This document shows, piece after piece, positions 23,086 to 34,671 of a DNA stretch of 64,000 nt. This stretch comes from Plantago major (Eukaryota > Streptophyta > Magnoliopsida > Lamiales > Plantaginaceae): positions 64,183,354 to 64,247,353 of the forward strand of contig CM048841.1 in assembly GCA_026545765.1 (NCBI GenBank), in the 5' to 3' direction. The notes under the pieces are model-generated. The model was not told where the DNA came from. It searched no databases and saw nothing but the letters and a program-made list of their open reading frames with translations. The stretch's first letter is position 1; each line of letters starts with the position of its first letter. The position numbers were made by a program, and so were the translations under genes.

Positions 23086-24794
23086 AAAATAATCGTATAT
23101 TTTAGTTTGTCCAGAATGTTTGATGTTTCGTTAATTATTTATAATGTGTTTTAATAAGTCATTTTTAATTTTTAAAATTTCATTATTTCATTTTATCTTA
23201 TTCAATAAATTTATATTATATTTTAATGAATAAAATAATTTATTTAATTAATGATAGTATTTAAGATTGGTGTCTATAGATTCGTCTTGTCACGACGAAT
23301 TCAAATATATGTTAAAACTATTTTTTGAATTTTTGTAGATAAAGTTATATGAGATTAATATTTTATTTTAGTGAATGAAATGATTTGTTTAATTAATAAT
23401 AATAATAATAATAGTGATAATAATCATCTATTAAAAACACTATTCATGGCCTTCCGCATTTTCAGCAACCATAAGATATAAAATTTTGTCACCAAGCAAT
23501 AACATTGCTCACATGATCTTAACAACAACACACTACTGCGTTCCCCTATTCAGACTCTGCTCAACTGTAGAATCAAAAATTCACGTAAGATGGATGGAAT
23601 TTGAATGAATCTGGTGGGTTTAGCTCATCAACTTTATATATTATATTATATTTTAATTAAATATAAATAGATTTATATTATATTAGTTTACATGTTACTA
23701 TATAAAATGTAAAATAAATAAAAATAAATAAAAAGCTTATATGAATAGATAAAATAAATACATATATATTATATTATACATGTTACTATATAAAATGTAA
23801 AATAAATAAAAACCTTATATAAATAGATTTATATTATATTATATTATATTATGGTTAAGCTTATATTAGTTGATTTTACAAAAATCAACTCATCAATTGC
23901 TTGAAAATAAGGCAAAATAAACTCGTTTTCAGATTCTCAATTTTCGAATTTATTTATGTTCATGAGTCTGTTATATAAGCTTTTAAACGGGCCGAAAAAA
24001 ACCCGAACTAATCCCGTTAAGGACCCAATGGGTTTATACCCAATATTCTTATCTAGTTGAAACTATCTATGTACTCCATCCACCCCGATTGAGAACTTAA
24101 TGCATTAGGGTGGACGCGTAATTTTAGGTGAAAAATTAAAATAAATTACTAAATTATAATAATGCAATTTTTTGCCGGGCTGAAATTGTCCATGTTCAAG
24201 AAGTATCAACCTTCACCAACATGATCTAATGGCGAAGGATATGTGATCTTAACCATTGCAGTGATTGGGTCGTATGCATAAGGATCTCTTCGAACAATTT
24301 CATATGGACCTCGTCGTCATTTGTTCAATTGACTTTAGCCCCCCTCCAACACGCAATAACCATAAGTTTCCTGATGATTTCAACCTTGACCTTGAATCCA
24401 CCATAGTTGTAAAATAACAAATATAAGTACATATTAGAGAATTTCACTCACGTCTTTAAATGATCAAGGAGGTGCGGGCAGGATATCGTATTTGCTACCC
24501 TTCAGTATAACTGGTTATATATGTTTTAAGTGTCCAATAAATACAACAACTAATCTACTGAATGGTTTCTCATTGACTCCCACTTGCACCTCTCATTAAT
24601 TACCTCTCTAACATTACGGTCAAAGGCCTAAAAAATAAATTATATTATTCATGGAGGCCTTAGCCTGTGGCAATGCAACGACATAAATTGCATTGAGTAT
24701 AAAAAAAATGAAAGGCAATACGGAGTACAATTTAATAACGCAAACATAACGATCCAAATTTTGTTAAACACCTACTTGGAAACCAAAATAGCGG
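23086..24794. other. Helitron interior, AT-rich, no gene
   Basis: Contains a 110-bp dispersed repeat (23254-23350), short AAATAAA and TTATATTATA tandem runs (about 23640-23850), a (TAA)n run at 23395-23415 and a MITE-like start at 24073. The part 24170-24440 is less AT-rich and might be a captured gene fragment, but I recognise no protein in either strand. Confidence 0.4.
23254..23350 (+). repeat. 110-bp dispersed repeat, three copies in the Helitron
   Basis: Copies at 23254-23350, 27030-27165 and 27313-27445 share 'ttggtgtct.tggattcgt', 'gaat.caaatatatgtt' and 'gataaagttatat'. The last two are 283 bp apart. Part of the block, 'ggattcgt' to 'gaatcc', is self-complementary. Confidence 0.8.
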
Positions 24795-26745
24795 TGAATT
24801 CAGTTCATGAGTTAAAATTATAGGATTATTCTTAAAGTTGAGTTCCAAGGTTGCAAATATAAAATTTTTTGAGTTAAAATTATAATATTATTCTTAAAGT
24901 TGAGTTCCAAGGTTGCAAATATAATTTTTTTTTGAGTTCCAAATTTGGATTTCTTTTTTTGAGGATTTTACCACAAAACGTGGTTTACTATTCAAATTAA
25001 AGTTTTCAAGTTGTAATTATCTCATTTTCAAAGTTGGTTTATACATCGAATTTAGTTGTCAAGTTCAAATTACGTACCCCATTCTTAGAGAATATTTCCA
25101 TACATTGTGGTTTACCTTTTCAATAGAGTCCTAAAGTTGTAATTACCTCATTATTAGAGTTGGTCTGAGTTCCAAATGTGCAACTAACTATTCCAAATAA
25201 TGAGATTTACCTTTCAATATAGTCTCCAAGTTATAATTATCATATTTTTGTAGTTGGTTTGCTCGTCAATTTGAGTTTTCAAGTTAGATTGACCACATTT
25301 TTATAGTTGAGTTTATATATATACTACCAATTGAGTCGAGTCCATAAGTTGGAAGTACCCTTTCTTTAAATAAGTTCTTCATATAGCATGGTTTAGTCTT
25401 CGATTGTAGTCCCCAAATTGTAATGATAACAATCTTAGAGTTTGTTTACCCCTCGACTTGAGTTCTCAAATGAAATTATCATATTCTTAGAGTATTTTAC
25501 CACATAAAGTGCTTACGTTTCTAATATAGTTTTACGTTTAAATGATTTCAATCGTAGAATATTTTTACCGTTTGAAAAAAATTCCTAATTCGGAATTATC
25601 TCATTGTTAGATTATTTTCAAATAGCATGGTTCATCCTTGCATTAGAGTTCCCAAGTTGAATACCAATTGAGTTGAGTACATAAGTTGGAAGTAACCTTT
25701 CTTTGAATAAGTTCTTCATATAGCATGGTTTGGTCTTCGAATGTTGTCCCCAAATTATAATTATAACAATCTTAGAGTTTGTTTACCCCTCGACTTAAGT
25801 TTTCAAACGAAATTATTATATTCTTAGAGTATTTTACCACATAAAGTGGCTTACGTTTCTAATAAAGTTTTATGTTTGAATGATTTCAATCGTAGAATAT
25901 TTCTACCGTTTGAACAAAATTCCTAATTCGGAATTATCTCATTGTTAGATTATTTTCAAATAGCATGGATCATTCTTGCATTTGAGTTTCCAAGTTGAAT
26001 TATATTATTCTTACAGTTGTTTTGCCCTTCAAATGGAGTTCTCAATTAAGAATTACTTCATTCTTAAAGTTGAGATTAACATTTGAATTGAATTTCAAAG
26101 TTAAAATTATCTCATTGTTAAAGTGTGTTTACCCTTTGAATTGAGTTCTTGAGGAATTTATGTATTTCTTCCAATAATTTTATCATATAGTGTGGTTTAC
26201 TATTCAAATAGAGTTCTCAAGTTGGATTTATCCCTTTTTTTTACTTGCTTTTTAACTTCAAATTGAGTTTTCAAATTGTAATGATCCCATTCTTAGAATT
26301 TTGTTTGCTTTCACGTTGAGCTTCCATGTAGGAACAATCTAATTCTAAAATTTGAGCTTACTGTTCGAACTTATAAGTTTTCAAATTTTTTTTATCTCAT
26401 TGTTATAGTTGATTTGTCATACGAATTGATTTCCCTAGTTAGAATTATCTCATTTTTTTTAGTTGAGTTTACTTTCGAATTAAGTTCCTGTACTTGAATC
26501 ATTCCTTCATTAGAGTATTTTTCCCATATAATATGGTTTATTATCCGAATAGAGTTTTCAAGTTGTAATTATCTCATTCTTATAGTTTGTTTGACCTTGG
26601 AATTGAGTTCCCACGTTCGAAGTATCTCATTCATAAAGTTGAATTTTACTTTTCGAGTTGAGTTTTCAAGTTTGGATTATCCCATTCATAAAGTTCGTTT
26701 ACGCCTCGAATTGAGTTCCTAAATTGAAATTATCTCTTACTTAAC
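24795..26745 (+). repeat. Degenerate 50-bp tandem array, nearly 2 kb
   Basis: A unit of roughly 50-56 bp recurs about 35-38 times with heavy drift. Its consensus reads approximately GAGTTCTCAAGTTGAAATTA, then TCTCATTCTTAGAGTT, then GTTTACCCTTCGAATT. Some units carry a variant 'attttaccacataa.gtggtt'. A direct local duplication is at 24814-24930 and a larger one at 25325-26000. No ORF. Confidence 0.85.
25325..26000 (+). repeat. 338-bp higher-order duplication inside the array
   Basis: 25325-25662 and 25663-26000 are head-to-tail copies, about 93% identical, each covering six to seven basic units in the same order. Both start TACCAATTGAGT. This is a recent event compared with the drift between basic units. 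Confidence 0.9.
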
Positions 26746-27597
26746 CATATCAGATTTTTCAAAATCGACCCCTGCTAAATGGTCTTTTGTTTAGATTAGC
26801 ACTCACATTTCAAACAATTACAAATGATTCCAAATTTATAATGTAGTTTGAAACTAATTACAACAAACCAAAAAAGTCAAAGATTATCTAATTTTATATA
26901 ATTTTATAATAATTTTTTCTATTTTAACTTTTCTTTTAGCCTTCTCCTATAATTTCAAATATTCAACATTTTTTTCTATTTTATGCTATTCAAATATTCA
27001 ACAATTTTTTTTTCAATTTATATATTATAATTGGTGTCTGTGGATTCGTTTCGTCGCGATGAATCCAAATACATGTTCAAAATATTTTTCGAAGTTTTGC
27101 AGATAAAGTTATATGGGATTTAATAAAAACTATATATGTAGTGAACATACTAAAAATATAAATAGTGGAAGTTTCAAGGTGCATTGCACTGTAAAGAATA
27201 AAATGTTCCATGACTTTTTTCCAATTTTAGAATTTACACAACCAATAGATCTCATTTAACAATTTGATTTTTTATTTTAATATATAAATAATTTATTTAA
27301 TTAATAATAATATATAAGATTGGTGTCTATGGATTCGTCTTGTCGTGGTGAATCCAAATATATGTTCAAAATATTTTTCGGAGTTTTGCAGATAAAGTTA
27401 TATTTGATTTAATAAAAACTATGTATATAGTTAACATACCAAAAATATATAGTACACTTCTAAATTACTATTTTCTTTTTGATTTAGTTTTGTAAATAAA
27501 ACTACATGAAATTCAAAGAGACATGCCACTTAGGATTTTGCACATGTGGCATGCCTCTGGTCGGGTTTAGCCCCTTGTGCTTTACATAATATATGGA

Positions 27598-28339
27598 TTC
27601 GGATTGAAGATGAATGATAAATTAATGCACAAATAGACCGCTTGTAATTATTAATACGAAAGTATTCGCAATGAAGTTGCGATAAATTTTGACAAAATAA
27701 ACGCAAATATATAGATAAAAAGGTGTTGAAGAAGAGGTTTGAACTTGGTACCTCATGAAACACCTTGGAAGGTTGTTGAATCAAGGAAAAGGAAAATTGC
27801 AAAAAGTTGTGACTATTGGGGCTTGAACCCGCAACAAGCCTATTGGCAAGGTTGTGACATACCACTTGAGCTACACATCCGTTTGTGAAAAAATGTTGGT
27901 CAAATTCTGTTGTGTCCTTTCGGATACAAAGTTGTGGTTCAACTATTGCGTCTTTTCCTTTCAACCTTTGGATATCTATATATAGGCTCCCCTACTTCGT
28001 TTTTAATAGTGAAATTAATCCATCCAGATTATTATCCACCCATTATCTATGTTGATACTTGACGGGTGTTGGATGTACTTCAATTATAAATCCATTATTG
28101 TAGTAATTCGCCGAGTTAGTTGTTCAAGTGCTTGAACTCTAATTCACTACTGCTGTTTTATCTTGGGAGACTATTTGTTACGTAAACCGTGAGCACCAGA
28201 GCGGGACAAATAAAGTCTTAAGGACCGAGGGCTACCCTCTGCTCAGTAGTATAAACATTTTGTTTTGTTTTGTGTTGTGTTCTAAATATTCATTTTCGAT
28301 ACACTACCCACACGCATTTATATGTGAAATTCACCAAAA
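27598..28339 (+). repeat. 3' LTR of the split Copia element, second piece
   Basis: 742 bp, collinear with 17551-18281 of the 5' LTR at roughly 97% identity, with a 13-bp insertion near 28303 and a decayed last 6 bp (CCAAAA in place of CCAACA). Followed by GCAAA, the target duplication. The ORF at 27530-27964 (-) spans the Helitron border and the LTR, so it is chance. Confidence 0.88.
27807..27880 (-). ncRNA. tRNA-like sequence, second LTR copy
   Basis: Same A box (TAGCTCAAGTGG, closer to consensus than in the first copy) and B box (GGGTTCAAGCCCC). The intervening bases differ at several places from the 17763-17836 copy. Confidence 0.5.
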
Positions 28340-28344
28340 GCAAA

Positions 28345-28552
28345 TGCTGTCACATGTTGAAATAAGGGGGTACATGTTCGCGGAAACTCAATTCTATTGC
28401 TCATAGTGGTTGTTATGAGGCTAGATAATAACTGTTACTTTCTCCTGAGAATTATAAGCTGCCTAATATAGTCTGGTTTAAAGGTCTCATTCATATGTAG
28501 TCATGTGCATGAGTAGCCGGGTAGCTAGGGCTTGAGTACGGTTTTGTTGTTT
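28345..28552. other. Host DNA downstream of the Copia target site
   Basis: No gene recognised. It continues the sequence interrupted at 17499 and runs into the GAACTGAA-rich repeat. Confidence 0.4.
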
Positions 28553-28722
28553 TCGTTTGAACAGAACATAACAGAATAGAACGAACTGATCTGAACTGAA
28601 CTAAACTGAACTGAACTGAATTGTAGTATAAAATATAACTAAGCATAGAACTGAACTGAATGGATCTGAACTAAACTGAACTGAATTGAAATTAATGAGT
28701 TTTCAGATGAAGAGAACAGAGA
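28553..28722. repeat. GAACTGAA-rich repeat, family copy 2
   Basis: Repeated (A)CTGAACTGAA units plus the shared blocks 'gaattgtagtataaaa' and 'aaattaatgagttttcaga'. The latter also occurs at 44211-44230. Ends near 'gaacagag' (about 28714). Confidence 0.65.
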
Positions 28723-28989
28723 CTAATTCCAATGTTAAACTTGTAATCACACAGACATGTTATGTAGGGGCTACTTCAAATTGCGGTATAACAAAGTAAA
28801 TAATTTACAAACTTTATTACTACAGCAGAATAGATGCCATGACCCACGAATAATAATATTTACATGGTGGTGTTACGTTTGTATTAGAAAAGATTGAAAA
28901 AATCAATAAACAATTGTTCCCAATACGAATACGATGGAACAAATGTTGCTCTCGAATAGACACCACCCTCTTGGACAAAACAATGGATA

Positions 28990-29313
28990 TGAACAAATGT
29001 TCCTGCAGTTCCAACAGTTGGTGATGCCAGAGATGACTGGAAAATAGTTAGAGCTATGTCTGAGGTGGCAGGTGTTGGGTTACCTAGCCTTACTTCTATA
29101 AGATCCAGAATAAAGACAGTGGCCCCGAACCTTTTGAATGTCGATGAGAGGGAGCCTGCGACATTCTCAAGCGTTTCATTGAGACTGGAACCTAAGGGGA
29201 AGGTGGACAAGACTCCTTTTGGAACTGTGATCGAAATTTTTTACATGACCGATGCCATCATGAGGGCGTGAAAGATCATGGCACAGTGCAGTGCTATGTT
29301 GTTGAAGAAGTGA
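28990..29313 (+). pseudogene. 3' fragment of the complex I 75 kDa gene
   Basis: Matches codons of exon 5 from about 9890 to the stop at 10221, at about 95% identity. It lacks everything upstream. A 6-bp in-frame deletion removes two codons (Tyr-Asp), and the AGGGCATCA of the gene reads AGGGCGTGA here, a stop 14 codons early. There is no start or promoter, so it is a dead copy made by segment duplication, not by retroposition: the 3' flank came along. Confidence 0.93.
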
Positions 29314-29918
29314 GTATTTGGTTTATGATACTTCGAATAAAGGCCTTTTTTGTTCATTTTATGGGGTCCTGAACACGCGGATAATGTATCTTGCAGGGAA
29401 ATGCCATAGTATTGTTGTGGTTATAAATGGCAAGATAACTTATTTGTATCATTTCTTGCTCGACTTGTGAGATCAATTTCTCTATAGCATTTGTTTAGAT
29501 GGATGAAGTGAAGACACCTTTTGTTGTCCCAACTCTGGTGAAATCTAATCTCTTATCAGTATAGCGTAAACAACTGCAATCATCAGTACTAGTAGTATTA
29601 TTGTCCTGAATTTGTTGGAGATATCCTATTTACACTCCCTAAATAGGAAATGTTCACCTAATCATTTCATACCAATCAAATCCTCAAATTCAGAACAGAA
29701 CAAATCTGGGTTCACATTCTCAAGGAAACACAGATGAGAGAAAACTGCAGTTACAATTACAACAGTTGGGGATATAATCTCAAGTACTCTGAAGAAAACA
29801 GCAGGCGTTATTAACACTAAGTAAACTGTAAACTTTTGGGGTCAAACCATCAAAGGGCCGGACTTGAGGCTATTTTATTTATCAGGTGTCGCATTTGGTA
29901 GCTTCGTTGCCGGTAAGT
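28990..29918 (+). repeat. Duplicated segment, copy 2
   Basis: Collinear with 9890-10868, and joins directly to the 3' end of the CENP-V-like gene. It lacks the Cassandra LTR of copy 1. About 29591-29810 has no counterpart in copy 1. Confidence 0.9.
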
Positions 29919-29941
29919 CAGCCTCTTTGCAGAATATTTTA

Positions 29942-30367
29942 TCACTCTGACTTCTGAGCATTTGTTTTTGAAAATGAAGAGATGCGAGACTCAATAAACG
30001 AGTTTTCCCAATTAATTCCATCAAATTTCCTAATGTCGACATGCTTGAGCGTTCCAGGGTCTACACATCTGAATGTAATTGCTACGCCATCAGGATTACT
30101 CCTTGGAATGTAGAAGGAAGTAATCCCACAAACTTTGCAGAAAATGTGCTTTGCTGTGTGAGTACCGAATGTGTATGTTGTCAAAAACTGTTTGGAATCT
30201 TCATTCAGCTCAAAATCCTGGGATGGAACAATGAAATGTGTGTTTTGTCTCATAGAACAGTCCGAGCAGTTGCAATCCCAGGCTACAACACTCTGCGGAG
30301 CTCGCACTTTCCATCTTACTCGTTTACAGTGACATCCACCTTGGTGCACTACAATTTCAGTGTCCAT
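29942..30367 (-). CDS. CENP-V/GFA-fold zinc-binding protein
   Basis: A single coding exon of 141 codons, complete from Met to stop. Cysteines follow the GFA pattern: C12 and C14 (GGCHCK), C32, C34, C37 (CNCSDC), C77 and C80 (CKVC), a zinc-binding fold shared by glutathione-dependent formaldehyde-activating-like enzymes and centromere protein V. Length is usual for small plant members. No transit peptide is evident. Substrate and role in plants cannot be read from sequence; the name does not imply a centromere function. The gene faces the duplicated complex I 3' fragment tail to tail, and the start at 30367 is the first ATG after a 5' UTR intron. Confidence 0.92.
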   Translation of the reverse strand: MDTEIVVHQGGCHCKRVRWKVRAPQSVVAWDCNCSDCSMRQNTHFIVPSQDFELNEDSKQFLTTYTFGTHTAKHIFCKVCGITSFYIPRSNPDGVAITFRCVDPGTLKHVDIRKFDGINWENSFIESRISSFSKTNAQKSE

Positions 30368-30385
30368 TCGAGAATAATAATATAT

Positions 30386-31343
30386 CTGCAGGAAAACTTC
30401 TGAAATTTCAAGAAGACAATATGAGATGCACTATAGCAAATTTAGCAGAGAAAATACAATTTCTTCATCAGACGACAATACTTCATTGAAGTAAGAGTAA
30501 TGGTTATTCTTATTCAGTTCATGAGCTTGTAGATTATAGTTTGCGCTCGTAAAGAAGCTAGCTAATACCAAGCAAAATATACAACATATTTTACGACTTA
30601 TGATCACAGGAATAGCCACATTTAACTACCAAATTCTTCTGATCATCCAGACTTCCCTAACAATCAATCATCTACAAGAGCAGCTGAAACCGGATTCAAT
30701 TCAAGTAACTAATTAAGAGCTACAATCACCACTATTCCTTGTTCCAACTTCCAAATACAAAATCTTGCTACGACCTTTAATCATTTCTAGCATTAATGCC
30801 AACATACATATGATTATGAACAATAGTAAGGTAACTGTAAATTGCCTCCTTTTCACATTGAATTCAACTTCAAATTAGAAACAAAACTGAGAAAGTAGAC
30901 AAGTCATTCAATATCTATTAAAATCATCCTCTGATTACCAGAGACTGATTGTGAACAGTTACAAGAATATCATATCCTCAGTTTATAGGAACTAATTAGA
31001 ACACTGGGAGAGTGTTTGGTTTTAAGAAAACCCGTTAAAAACAACTAAATTTTTTCTTTAACTCAAGATTTTAACACTAAACCAAACACTCCGGATTTGG
31101 TTTCAGGCACCTAAAAATGAATATAGTCCTCCACAATAGAGGAAACCCTTATAATAATGAACAGAAAGCAATCAAGAATTCAATTGTTGAATAGCAAATT
31201 TAACAGACAACACATAACAAACGGGAAGTAAAAAAAAAAAAAATTGAGATTGACAAGGGATGATTTGGTGCTCTTTCTTTTCCAGGTAAAACAAGAAGAA
31301 GAAGAAAAGAATAATATGAGAGAGAGCGAAATGAAGTTATCAC
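30386..31343 (-). other. 5' UTR intron of the CENP-V-like gene
   Basis: On the minus strand, donor CGCAG|GTGATAAC at 31344/31343 and acceptor TTTTCCTGCAG at 30386, 18 bases upstream of the ATG. The interior is AT-rich without repeats. Inferred from splice motifs alone; leader introns are common in plant genes of this kind. Confidence 0.6.
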
Positions 31344-31460
31344 CTGCGAATGTTCAATTGCAGCTGAAATGAACAAGAGCTTTATTTGGAAGAAAAAGAA
31401 TGATCAGCACCGAATGTTCAGCCGGAACAGTCTATATACTGTATTCCATGGTCGGTTCGG
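31344..31460 (-). promoter_or_regulatory. Leader exon and core promoter of the CENP-V-like gene
   Basis: On the minus strand, a TATA-like CAGTATATAGAC lies at about 31431-31442, some 90 bases upstream of the predicted leader donor. The leader would be short and AT/GA-rich. A Stowaway MITE sits directly upstream (31476). Confidence 0.4.
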
Positions 31461-31475
31461 TTCCATACACAGTAC

Positions 31476-31771
31476 TCCCTCCCACCCATTAATTTAGTCC
31501 GGTTTCTTTCGGCACTTTCTTAAAGAAATCTAATTATTTATTACTCTCTCGAGAAAGTGTTACAACTTTCCGTTTCCGACATTTCATTAAAAGTGTTACA
31601 ATTTTCATTTATGGAAACTAGTTAAATAATAAAACTCCATACCTTTCACTTTTATTACAATATGTCACTCAGTTAATCTAATAATCAGGGGGCCACTTGT
31701 ACTTTCTACTTTTTTTTTAAAAAAATTGGTGCAAATCCAAATTGTAACAATTTCTCTAAAATGGAGGGAGC
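31476..31771. mobile_element. Stowaway-like MITE in the CENP-V-like promoter
   Basis: About 295 bp bounded by CTCCCTCCCACCC and ...ATGGAGGGAG. The interior is AT-rich and differs from the 'aataaagtagga' MITEs. It lies within 40 bp of the predicted TATA box. Confidence 0.75.
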
Positions 31772-32682
31772 ATTTGTTATTGGGGATAAAAATCATAAAG
31801 AATGAAGAAAATATGAGAGATAATATATTATAATGATAAAAAATGAAAAAAGTAAGATAATAGTTGAGTTAGTGGTGTACTTTTTTGATATTTTTGTAAT
31901 TGGACTAGATTCATGAGATAGCCATAAAAAGAATACTGAACTAGATTCATGGGACGGATGTAGTAGTAGTATTTATTTATGATAAAGCCGATGAGATGCT
32001 TATCTACAAACATATTATATGTGTCAATCCATGTAAAAAATTCGAAATGGATTCCATTTTCTCAATCTATCTATCTATATCTATATATACTACATTAAAC
32101 AAAAAAGGTTTGGAGCCATTTTAGAGTGTCCACGTTAATTAATTAGTTGGCAAATCCCTATGCTGTGACTGGTCTATTCCATTGCTGAGTGTTAAATCGT
32201 TTTATTCTAATTGGTCAAAATTTTTAATCCTTGCTCATGTGTAATGAAGTTGCTAAAATCTCTTTTAGAAGGAAATTCAATACAAATTGATTCATACTTT
32301 TGGTAAGCAGTTCCGCATTCCTGTTTAATTTAGTCTTAAACATGGAAATTAATTATGGCAATTAGTGTTGGAATTCAAACAATATCACATCATTATCGGT
32401 CGTTTGATCATATGTTGTCCAACAAGAAGAAAACCTGACTAAAATTTAGCTAACTATGTTCGATTTCATATATTTAGATAAGTTAATAAATATATTTAGG
32501 TATGTAATTTTTTTTTTTAAATGTCACTATTACAATCATATTACATCAATTGAACTAATATATCGTCAATCATTTCAATCTATCACAAACTATCATACAC
32601 TAAATCACAAATCCGCTCTCGACGAAAATCCAACCCATACACAAAATGTATAGAATTGATATTAAAATATGTTCTTTCATAA

Positions 32683-32936
32683 TCCCTCCATTTCAAACTC
32701 AACTTCTCATAGGTATGGTTGTACGGCACAATTTTAAAGAGTAAATTGTATAAATTTGTAAATAATCAAAATAATTTAAAATATGTAAGTTTGAATGAAT
32801 AAAGTAATCGAAAGAATGAATAGAGTATGTGAAATATTAATGAAAAAATAGGTGATAGATTTTTCATGATGAGAAGTTGAGATTGAGACAGATCAAAAAA
32901 CAATAATGGAAGTTGAATTGGGATGGAGGGAGTATA
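32683..32936. mobile_element. Stowaway-like MITE
   Basis: Bounded by CCCTCCATTTCAAACTCAAC and GTTGAATTGGGATGGAGGGAG, about 250 bp, no coding capacity. Confidence 0.75.
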
Positions 32937-32939
32937 TTG

Positions 32940-33913
32940 TTTGAAGGAACATTCAAGGAGTCAAAGTTTTAATTAACGAAACAAACCATATGTGGCAAGC
33001 GATTAAAACCCACAAAACCTGGTTAAAAACACCTAAAAATACCTTGCCAAACAGCCTAAATTTGCACTACATCACTAAATATAATAATATATTATGGTCT
33101 GTGTACACTTATAATTTTCGTGGGATATTTTGTCATCTTCCATGTTAACATGCAATTGCAAACTACATTTTCTTACTAGCTGGTACAAAAAAAGGGAAAG
33201 TGAGACGCGTTTATCGAGTTCAGTCAACTAGCTATTGCTTCTTATTTCAATATAAGTAATTGACAGCTTCAAGTTTATACTTTTTCACAACAAATATAAT
33301 GTTTTCTAAAACCCATATATAACTAATTTAAAAATAGATGGAGTGGTATTGTCAAGAAGAACATGATCTTTTGAAACAAACACCCATTTCGTTACTAAAA
33401 TGCATATTCTTTCTATCATGAAAAGCACAATGGTCTTAATTAAACACCATATATTTTCGGTAATAATCCAAACGTATGTCCGTCTTTTTTATTTTTCAGT
33501 AGTCCGTCTCTTAAAAACTTACTCTTTTATAATTGAAAGTAGTACTGGTGGAATTTAATTTAAGTCGGATAAGATTTGGTTTATTTGCAGATCATTATTA
33601 AAATTAATTTTAGCTGGGTTAAAATATAAAATAATCACTGAACTAGCAACAAATTAATTACTAGCTGGGATTGACGGTTTATCATGTGATGATTTTGAGT
33701 AACCATTATGTTCAACATGATCATCCCGTGCCAATTTGTACATATAACATAGACAAAAAAAAACTAAATAAATCACATATTTCGTACATAGCTCAAGTAC
33801 AAAACCTCGAAACGGAAGTATCAAGCAAAAAGAGCAGCTAGCTAGAAAAATTACGGCACTTCTCACAAATAAAGTATAATAGTTTTACATATTTACTCTC
33901 AAGTATAATATAT
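32940..33913. other. AT-rich DNA, no gene
   Basis: Nothing recognised on either strand. ORFs here are under 71 codons and lack known motifs. Confidence 0.4.
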
Positions 33914-34189
33914 ACTCCCTCCGTCTTGATTTTATCTTTCTGAGCCTGGGCACTAGATTTAAGAGAAAAGTTCATAAAGTAGAAGAGCTAATGATAAAGT
34001 AGGAAATATATTGAATAAAGTATGAAAAATAGTGAATAAAGTAGAGAGATAGTGTATAAAGTAGGAGATAGATTTTTCATTTAAGGGATGAGAAGTTGAA
34101 ATTGTGATTCCCAAAATGGAATGCGGGAAGTTGAAATTGGGACGTCCCAAAATGTAATGCGGGAAGTTGAAATTGAGACGGAGGGAGTA
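33914..34189. mobile_element. Stowaway MITE with a duplicated end
   Basis: Left end CTCCCTCCGTCTTGATTTTA, right end GACGGAGGGAG followed by TA. The terminal block 'aatgcgggaagttgaaatt' is present twice (about 34118 and 34156), so the right end has been duplicated. Interior 'gaataaagta' repeats match the MITEs at 11638 and 51412. Confidence 0.85.
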
Positions 34190-34671
34190 TAAGATTAAAA
34201 ACATTGATAACACCAAATATTTGAAAAAAAATAAAGATATTCAAAAATATATAAATAAAACTATAAAAGTGGAAAAAATCATGCCAATAAGACTCGAGTC
34301 CTGGGCCTTTTACTTAAAAACTGACATATATATGTACAAAATTGAAACTAAAAGAATAAAAGAATAAGATTAACATGTGGGATTTAAATTGAATTGAAAA
34401 GTTAGTGAAGTTTGAACCAAGTTCTTCGGGTTTTATATATAGTTAGAGAAACAAGATCTCGGGGAGCCATGTCTAAGAAGATGAATTCATAGCCGCATCA
34501 AATCATTTCAACAATTCTTTACAAAATATGTGTCCACAGAAGTTGACATTTTTTTAGCGCATGTTAAACGTAAACAAAATGGATCATCCTAAATATTATC
34601 ATACAAAATTATTTGTAGCATTTTCCAATAAAAATTCTCAAAACTCTTACAACTCCTACTTAGACTATCTA

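Larger units (their letters stand above)
21051..27597 (-). mobile_element. Non-autonomous Helitron in the Copia 3' LTR
   Basis: On the minus strand it begins TCCATATATTATG (27597 downward) and ends with hairpin GTGGC-ATC-GCCAC, ten bases, then CTAG (21051-21054). It sits exactly between A and T of the LTR, with no base lost or duplicated, as the intact 5' LTR shows. All four Helitron rules (TC start, CTRR end, subterminal hairpin, A/T target) are met. Length 6547 bp. No Rep or helicase frame is visible, so it would need a partner. Inside are a minisatellite, a 2-kb degenerate array, a perfect hairpin around (TA)n and three copies of a 110-bp repeat. Confidence 0.88.
17500..28339 (+). mobile_element. 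Copia retrotransposon split by a Helitron
   Basis: 5' LTR 17500-18281; interior 18282-21002; 3' LTR in two pieces, 21003-21050 and 27598-28339. A perfect 5-bp target duplication GCAAA lies at 17495-17499 and 28340-28344, which proves that the distant pieces belong to one insertion. A purine-rich tract (about 20993-21002, 'cgtggaggat') precedes the 3' LTR. Interior frames are broken; a stretch near 20290-20400 resembles the end of Copia RNase H and the following 'ggtggcaacccaaccatact' tail of such elements. Without the Helitron the element is about 4.3 kb. Confidence 0.85.

Noticed and set aside
24170..24440. Captured gene fragment in the Helitron
   Set aside because: Composition hints at it, but no recognisable protein or splice pattern on either strand.
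29942..30367. Reading the gene as a true centromere protein
   Set aside because: The GFA fold is shared with enzymes and many plant proteins of unknown role; the name is family-based only.
30041..30403. Plus-strand ORF of 120 codons
   Set aside because: It is the antisense shadow of the CENP-V-like coding exon.
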